64,000 bases of DNA from Diplolepis rosae (Eukaryota; Arthropoda; Insecta; Hymenoptera; Diplolepididae), in NCBI GenBank assembly GCA_030998225.1, contig JAPYXD010000743.1, positions 1,550,001 through 1,614,000 on the forward strand, read 5' to 3'. The position numbers were made by a program, and so were the translations under genes. The notes below the pieces were generated by a model, which did not search any database, was not told where the DNA came from, and saw only the letters and a program-made list of their open reading frames with translations. Below, one piece after another: positions 56,604 through 64,000 of this stretch (within the stretch, counting starts at the first letter, position 1; every line of letters starts with the position of its first letter).

Positions 56604-59528
56604 TAAACTCTACCTCCGTGGTGGTGTGGAAAGGAGTTTTATTTCAGAATATTTGGGATTCTCTAAGAATGAACCACCTTTTTTATTTTAATATTTCAAA
56701 TGTGTTTTCTTTCTTTTAAGTTTAAGGCAAAAACTAGATCTAAAAAAGGCAAAAAAACCTATTTCTCTAATTGCGTCCAAGATTAGAGCAGAATCTATGC
56801 AACCGATTGTTAAAGGTTTTAAAAGTTTTCGCTTTAATTTAAAAAGCAAGTCTTCATAGTAGTTTACTAAGTAATGAAAGTATGTCTACAATTGTTTTCT
56901 TGAATCCTACCCAAAGGTCAAACATGGTGCAAAAATGTCGTAAAATAAGAAAAATGTCTGAGTACTTTGAAGAAGTTTTTCTAAATCGATATGTATCATA
57001 TTCCAATAATATTTAGGAATATTTATTAAAATAATCATCTTCTAAATTTGTTTGATTAATGTACAGAGTACACTTTATATTTGAAATTTGTATACACTCT
57101 AAATCTGAATCAGTAAAATTTTCACTGATTGAATCAGTGATTTGCCTTTTCACTGAATCATCAGTGGAAACAATATTTTTCACTGTTAAATCAGTTACTT
57201 TTCACTGAAGTAATCAGTGAAATTTGACTGATTCACAGTAACCTGTTTTTAGTTATTTAAATCAGACAAATTTCACTGATAATCAGTAGATTTTGACTGA
57301 TTCATATTTGAAATTTGTACAGTTTTTAAAAAAATCCGAAACTTTTTGAATTTAGTAGTTTATTTATAAAATTTGAGAATACTGTAGTTGATATTTCTAT
57401 ATAGAACTTTAAGCATTTATGGACATAAAATTTCATTTAAAGTTTCTTCTATCGGTATTCAAAACTTTCAACAATTTTGCAAGATCAGTCAAATGCAAAA
57501 TTTTACAGAGTATTTAATCAAAATATTTACATTTATTTTTTAAATATTTTGAAAATAATTCGACTAAAATAATGATTAATAAGATTTTGTAACATTGTGG
57601 GAATATTGGAACGCTGCAAGATTAAATTTTGAGTACAATTTTCAATTAATGAATGTTTAAAGAATTGAGTGAAAGCATCAATTAAAAAATATTTTTACTT
57701 TATAAATTTGATTAAGTGCAGTAATAAGAAAATTTTGACTTTCTATAAAGCATTTCATTTATCTGATTAAAAGTCTGTGCATACGTCACTAAAACGTAAG
57801 ATTAAAAAACTTTAAACTGCTTTTACCATCAATCTATGAATGTGGATTTTAAACCGTAATTTAATGTGTCTTATTTTTTTTTGATAAAATATTTTTAACA
57901 TAATTTTTTGCTTAAAGTAGCCGATTTACTCGATTAAAAATTGATCAACTTGTATATTTCAAAATTCTGTAATAAATGTATTTTCATATTATGTTTTTGT
58001 ATCCTATGCGTCGAATTTTAATTTTAAAATTGAGATTTCTCACAAAGAAGAAAGATTGTCTTATTAAAGCAGTTTATTCCCAGAAATTAAAAATCATTTA
58101 CCTAATATTACGATTCCAAACATTGAATATTTATTGACTTTGAATAAAACAGAAAAAAAATTTTATGAAGTTTTAAAATCTTTTTACAATGTTACGAATT
58201 GGGCCGAATTTAGAATTACGAAATCTTTCATTAGAAAAAGAAAAAGTCACTCACATGAAATAAACTTCTGTAAGAATTATCAAGATTGAAGAGATGTTAA
58301 AATATTTGAAAAATAATGCAATTGTAAAATTGCAATTTATATCAATATTTGACAAATTTTTAGCTTTCTCAATCAAAGCATTATCCGGAAATTTTTAGTT
58401 CCTATAAAAAGATGGAATATTTATCAATTTCTTGAATGTTCATACATTAAAAAAATATCGAATTAGAGAATTATATGCAAAGTATTTTCCATTAAGAAGA
58501 CATAAACATGACATAATTAGTTTTATATCTACATTTTCAGCTTACTTTTTTGTTGCTTAAGCACACATTTTGAATTCGAAATACAAAAATGCTTTACAGA
58601 GTTGAAGTATTTCCTGAATCAATTATTATTGATCCTGAATTCTATTGGAAAATTTGTTGTTTACTGTTCAAATCTTACTACGATTTCAGACGGACAGACA
58701 AATTAAGAACTACAAAATATTTCATCCAAAAGATTGCACTCCTCCATAAAATCTTGTCAAATTGTAACAAGATTTGAACACTTCGAACGAACATTTTTAT
58801 GTAAAATTTAAAGTTGATTGATATTTATATGTTAATATGGAAATACCAATAAACACATATTTTAGCTTTTTAATTTATCTACTGCTATTAGACAATTTTC
58901 CATTTCCGTAGAGATTTTAAGTTTTGGAATGAAAAGTTTGTGCTTAGGCTACAAAAATGTGAGATGAAAATATTTCTAACATATAACTGAAAATATAAAT
59001 TATGAACTTGAATTTTATGTTCATTTTATCTTGATAGAAAATATTGTTCTAATTGAAAAATTGTTAAATGTACAAAATTAGTAAGAAGTATATAAATTTG
59101 AATGGAAAATTATATATTGATTCAAATTTTATACATTTATTGTCACTAAATTTCACTGAAAGTTTATTTTTGAAGTGTTGAAATCCTCATGAAATTTTCC
59201 AAGATCATACTGATGTTTATTTCATGCAGCCTTTCTTCAAGAAATTGAAGAAAAGTGTTATTTCTTGAACTATATACTTCGTAAATTCAAATTCGTCGTC
59301 TGCTTCGCGCCTCTTTTGCACGTACTCGAGAAAAATACAATTCTTAATTTCGACTCGATAAACGAAAGCGTGAAATCTAAAAATAACTTGAAAACTCAAG
59401 CATTGTAACGAAGTCCGTCTTCGTGCACCTTCGGCTTTACACGAAGCTGGTGCCCGCAGCGTTTGCATGTGTTTCTCCCAGATGGGAACGTGGTGGGGGC
59501 CGAAAAATCCCACGTTCTGGAGACACTG
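56604..59528 (-). repeat. Right 2.9-kb inverted arm of the hAT element
   Basis: Complement of 50,265-53,168, including the ATCAGT array (about 57,112-57,306) and the outer block shared with 34,460-35,180 and 44,960-46,215. Confidence 0.93.
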
Positions 59529-59702
59529 CGTGGACAAGGCAAAATAACTTCTTTTATTTCAAGTTCCTGCCTCAAAATTCACACACAAAATTAACTTCGC
59601 GTGTGTGACAGTGTATTGAGCAACTCTGAAGACATTAGAGTTTTATATTCATACACCTCCGAACAGCTCATAAACGAGATTTCTTTCGGAATATGGCAAG
59701 GG

Positions 59703-59785
59703 AGAATAGCTGAGAGGCTTAAGTCGTTAGGGATACGTTTGGTTAAGTAGATATAGGTAAGGTTAGAGGGTTCGAACCGCATAAA
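59703..59785 (+). repeat. tRNA-like (SINE-type) sequence
   Basis: TAGCTGAGAGGCTTAAG (59,708) fits an A box and GGTTCGAACC (59,768) a B box. The separation is longer than in a short tRNA and could correspond to a long-variable-arm type. Stems are poor, so a tRNA-derived repeat or relic is likely. Confidence 0.4.
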
Positions 59786-62665
59786 GCTTGAAATTCTGAA
59801 ATTTAATTATAGCGTGTGCGATTATAAATAGTGTATCATTGCGTACTTGAATATGTAAACATAAATAAGTTATTATAATAATATTAGTGCCTGTATTTCC
59901 ACTGAAACTTCCCCTCGTCTCAGTGCCAAAGCTCCTGTATCTTCCTTTCGCTTTGCATGCGTTAGAAAAAGACACAAGAATTCTTAATCCGAAATCAATT
60001 TTTCAACAATATTTTAAATATTTTTTAATGATTGTAGTTTATGTTAGACAGGTTTTCTGGTCAACGCAAGGCCAAAATCATGAAAAGGAACATTTTTTCT
60101 AGTGTTCCTATAGAATTTTACAGTTTATTAAAGCCTCTTTTATATGCATTTAAAATTTTATAAGTGTAACAACTTCACTGATTTTTTCACAGTATATTGC
60201 GAAAAAGCGACTTTTTCGACCCAAAAAATTAGAAAGCTCCCTGAACAGCAAAATTTTCAAGTCACAAAGAAACACTTACATATTCACATATCTGCCTTTT
60301 GCAGCGGTTCGAGTACATAGATAGTGGATGTGATGGCCTTTAAGGATGATCAGATAAGATCAAAAAAAGGAAAAGACAGGAAATCGAAGATCGTGTGCTT
60401 AAAAAAATCCAGTCATAACCATTATTTTTCAGCTTCAACGACTCACCAGCAAGAAGGGCACTCAACCTACTTGAAACTTTAACTGCAGTTGACCTGCAGC
60501 ATCTCTAGTTAAGCACTTTTTATTCAACTACAACCATCATGCTGAATTATGCTTTAATCTAACCAATCAAATAACTGCAGAAGTCATCTTCCAGTTTTTA
60601 GACATCGTCCTCAAGATTTCTTTTATAATGACAAAATTTATAAGAAAACATTCATATCAGATTCACAATGAGACTAATTTTTAATCTGAAGCCTCCCGAG
60701 CTTCTCAAGAAATAGACTTAAGAAAATAAACTATTAAATGCTTTTTCTGAAGGAGTTTTATTTTTTAAAACTCATAATAATTATTTGCTGAAATTTCAAA
60801 ACATAATAAAGAGTTAAGATGCTAAGATAGGTTCCGTGACTTCTCTAAGTATTAGTTAATCGGAAAAATGATTCACTGTACTATCGACTGAGTCAAAAAA
60901 TTAATATATTAATATGTACGCATGTAGTTCTGTCATCGGTGCACTGAGAGAGAAATCTTTTTAAAATATACAAAGTGTTTTCAATATATTGTAAGTACCT
61001 GCTCACATTAATCAAAGGTTGTTAAATAAAATTCAAAATTTTTAACAAAAAAATCCATAAAAAAATTTCATAAATGAGAATTCCCCTGGAAAATCCTAAT
61101 AAAATTCCTTGAAACGACTTTTTTATTGATACCAAAAATGGCCTATTTTTCCGTCTTGACTTTTTATTCAATAAAAAGATACAATTTTATAAAAGAAAAG
61201 TCAGCTATGGATAACCTCAATAGATATACTATTTAACAATAAGTATAATAATAATAAGCAATTTTCAAATTCATATCTATACCTATTTTCATAATATATC
61301 AACATGCAGAAACAACTTCGTACTCTAAATGCAAGAAATTTACAAAGAAAAATGATCAGTATAACATTTCTTCTACATTTTCTACACAAACGTACATGTA
61401 AAGTTATTTTTCTTTTGGTTCTGAAAGTTTTAGTGCTAATTTAATACAGATTTTCTTTCCCTTGATATTGCCGTTTTATTCTAACATGTAAATTTATAAA
61501 TGCAAGTTTAAGATATTTTTTTACCTGAATGCATACATTTATCAATTGGATGACTGATCTTCATAATTATTATCACTTGTTACTCATATTTGATTCATTC
61601 ATAACGATTTCAATGTTTCATAAATATCGAAAGCCAAATGTAATAAAGATGATTCATTTTTGAAATAAAATAACATTTTTAATTAAATAAAAACCAAAAA
61701 TAGCAATGTGATTAAATAAAATAAAATGTCAATTTGCCCATCAAGGTGGAAGCCTCTACAATTATAAACTGCGATACATTATGAGATATTGTATTTATCA
61801 TATGAAGTGAAATTTTGTAGGATAATATTTATATGTTGAACTGTCTGTAACTTTATGTAACTTTGTAACTTTGTGCGAGATAGTTAAATATTTTATTTAT
61901 GTCAGACTTATATTTTATGATGCGACACGTAACATAAACTTGTAATATCTACTCTATTGTATAGTAAAGAATAGATGCTTTGTACAGTTGTTCTACTTTT
62001 ATTTCCATTCTTGAAGTTACAAGTATCTTTCTGTAAATTGCTAATGGAAATATCTAGGTCCAATTTTATAAGTTTCATTTCAAAATTGTATAGTACATTT
62101 TATCTATAAAAACTTTTGGAAAAATCATTTGATACAAAGTTTAGAAAGGAAAACACTTTGTATTTGATACACAGATGATGAGAATATTTTCGACGAAATT
62201 GCATATCTAATTTTGTATAATTAACGTTCATCTTTTTATTATATTGAATCAATAAATATCGAAGAATTAAACATCATTATGAAAATTATAATAAACACAG
62301 TGTTCTTATTGTACCAAAATATATAAGAGCTACGATTAAAAATAGAATTTTTCAATAGATCAGAAAAGAAGAGTGTAGCAACTTAGAGACGACTGTGATT
62401 CATGTAAAATACAAATTAATTTCACTGCATATTAACCCTCACCTCCCCAATGAAAGATGAAGCAAAGGACAGCTCTAATGTTACGATATTTTATCATATT
62501 TACATCAAGACCACAGTTTCCACATTAATAAACCAATTATTCTTTAAGGATTCATTCAAAACATTTATGGAAAACATCAGTAAATGTTTATAAGGTACAA
62601 TAAAAACTATTCACCGACGATGTAAAATTTTTACCTTAAGTACTCGAAATTATTCAACTACTAAA
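59786..62665. other. AT-rich sequence, nothing recognised
   Basis: No protein family, large inverted repeat or RNA gene was seen over this 2.9 kb. Confidence 0.4.
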
Positions 62666-63030
62666 TAGTGTTTCTACACTGAGGGGTTATCCCCATACCC
62701 GCTCAACCTCGGACAAATGTATCTGGACAAAAGTTAGATAAATATGACATGAAGTTCGTCGATTGAAAATAGAATTTATTCCGAATCAGTGCTACCAGGC
62801 ACAAGTATCGGGCTGTAGAATTTAAATATACAACGTATGCCGTATTCACGATTCAACGGCTACAATTTTAAATTATAATATGCGTTGTGAAGTTATATTT
62901 TCAGTTCTGCCAACCTCGCGACGTGGATATTAATCCGATCATCAGTATAGTTAGAATCGGATGAATCACTCATACTTTGGCTGTAGCAGTTGAACCTACA
63001 TGTGGATAACCCCTCAGTGTAGAAACACTA
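62666..63030. mobile_element. 365-bp MITE with 27-bp perfect inverted ends
   Basis: TAGTGTTTCTACACTGAGGG at 62,666, continuing GTTATCC, and its exact complement ending at 63,030. If the outer TA is a duplicated target, the element is 62,668-63,028. Non-coding. Confidence 0.85.
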
Positions 63031-63385
63031 AAAGTGACCTATACTTCTATTTTGTAAAAGAGAAGAAAATGGAAACTACAATTTATTGTAATTTTATTTA
63101 TTGTAGATTTTCTTTAAATATTTTCTTTTGAGAAATAAGTTGCAAAATTTGACACCACGCTGTTTTTTAAATTCATTTACAATATTTATTATAAATGTCA
63201 TTTGATCAAAAGATGCTAGGATCTTAAATTTATTAAGTTGTCTTTACTGATACTTATCACAAGAAAAGAGGATCAATTTTTAGTTGAAATATTTACAGCT
63301 GCAGGATTGATTGATTTTTGGTTGTCAAATATCACTGTTTTTATTATTATTATTATTATTATTTAAGTGAATATTCAAATATTGT
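63031..63385. other. AT-rich spacer with an ATT microsatellite
   Basis: (ATT)n at about 63,340-63,364. Nothing else recognised. Confidence 0.5.
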
Positions 63386-64000
63386 TGATGTTCTTAGTTG
63401 TCTTTAGGGTCCAGAAAAAATGCAACTCAAAGATTCATATTTTCAAACGTTTCGACTCAGATTGGAGTCCTCATCAGTGAGAATTTATTTCTATAAAAAA
63501 TACAAAGGAAGAAACTTAAAAATTGCCCATGTAACGGATAAAGACTGTGGTAAAAAATAGTATAAAAGAATTTTAAATGTGAAAATATAAAATTGGTCTA
63601 AATAACTAAATTTGCAAAAAAATAAAAACTGTTGAAAAAATTTGTTCTGTAAAAATACTAAGAGGAGAAACTTAAAAAATAGCACGTGTGGTGGATAAAC
63701 ATTGTGGTAAAAACGATATAAATGTTTATCCGTCACACGTGTTAGTTTTTAAGTTAGTAAGTAAGTAAGCAAGTATTTTTACGGAAAAAAATTTTTGTAC
63801 AGTTTTTTTTATTTTTTTGCATTATTATTTAATTAGACCAGTTTCATAGTCTCACACTTGCAATTTTCGTATATCATTTTTTACCACAATATTTATCGAT
63901 CAAACGTGCAAATTTTGCAAGTTTCTCCCCTTTGTTATTTTTATAGAAAAAATTTTTTGTACAGTTTTTATTTTTTTGCAAATTTAGCTATTTAGACCAA
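63386..64000. mobile_element. Penelope-like end with hammerhead and inverted tandem repeats (runs off the window)
   Basis: Begins with TTAGTTGTCTTTAGGGTCC, like the ends at 41,215 and 36,609. Then come the hammerhead and two ~165-bp tandem units (GAAACTTAAAAA, GATAAA...TGTGGTAAAAA, TTTGCAAAAAAATAAAAACTG) up to about 63,720. After that the same units run in inverted order to the window edge (TTTAGACCAA at 63,991). Confidence 0.65.
63449..63480 (-). ncRNA. Hammerhead ribozyme motif, Penelope end
   Basis: Minus strand: TCACTGATGAG, then GACTCCAATCTGAGTC (stem II) and GAAAC. The core CUGAUGA...GAAA is complete and nearly identical to the motif at 41,267, with one base change in the stem II loop. 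The following GTTTGAAAATATGAATC is a weaker stem III. Confidence 0.75.

Larger units (their letters stand above)
50265..59528 (+). mobile_element. Giant-arm hAT transposon, 9.26 kb, 8-bp duplication
   Basis: The termini are CAGTGTCTCCAGAACGTGGG at 50,265 and its exact complement ending at 59,528. CGTGGACA flanks both sides (50,257-50,264 and 59,529-59,536), the 8-bp duplication of hAT elements, and CAGTG is a typical hAT start. The inverted arms run about 2.9 kb each (50,265-53,168 and 56,604-59,528), against tens of bases in ordinary hAT elements. They look almost identical apart from small indels such as about 21 bases near 58,013. The 3.4-kb centre holds a BED-finger hAT transposase gene on the plus strand. 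Confidence 0.95.

Noticed and set aside
51016..58777. Matching ORFs at 51,204-51,016 and 58,589-58,777, and at 50,241-50,576 and 59,537-59,217
   Set aside because: They are the same sequence in the two hAT arms. Duplication explains their conservation, and no domain is visible.

Overview
The window is strongly AT-rich eukaryotic nuclear DNA built almost entirely from transposable elements and their debris. The mix (mariner, Tc1, hAT, a P element with a THAP domain, a Ty3/gypsy LTR element, and Penelope-like elements with GIY-YIG and hammerhead motifs) fits a repeat-rich insect genome. A hymenopteran is my best guess, but nothing here fixes the species. I see no conserved single-copy host gene.

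Layout. 1-8.7 kb: a tRNA-like/hAT fragment, two copies of a dispersed repeat (the second split by a small hAT with an exact 8-bp duplication), a Tc1 remnant, a MULE-like ORF, a dead mariner with a TA duplication, and a foldback. 9-11.3 kb: an unrecognised broken gene and two short inverted-repeat elements. 11.9-18.6 kb: a recently inserted but internally deleted Ty3/gypsy element whose 3' LTR is truncated. 18.8-24.2 kb: a dispersed repeat (R1), then a 2.7-kb foldback. 25-27.5 kb: a decayed THAP-domain gene. 27.8-34.1 kb: a near-complete P-like element (long inverted ends, duplication AGTAAAAC, about eight exons). It sits in the terminal repeat of a larger structure that may run 27,807-47,092, with pogo/Tigger-like ends and long inverted arms. 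That structure contains a second R1 copy, which has been split in turn by a MITE, a 2.8-kb TIR element and Penelope-like sequence. 47.4-48.8 kb: another TA-flanked TIR element. 50.3-59.5 kb: a 9.26-kb hAT element with inverted arms of about 2.9 kb around a nearly intact BED-finger transposase gene, bounded by an exact 8-bp duplication, CGTGGACA. 59.5-64 kb: a tRNA-like sequence, a MITE, and a Penelope-type repeat with a further hammerhead ribozyme.

How the parts work together. The coding genes are all mobile-element genes (transposases, gag/RNase H, GIY-YIG endonuclease). The clearest unusual biology is (i) the giant-arm hAT element, whose arms carry a dense array of ATCAGT/ACTGAT palindromes; (ii) homologous arm sequence reused inside a structure with different, pogo-like termini; and (iii) several hammerhead-ribozyme motifs in Penelope-like ends, some with complete cores and some mutated. 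Exon boundaries and element edges were read by eye and may be off by a base or a few.
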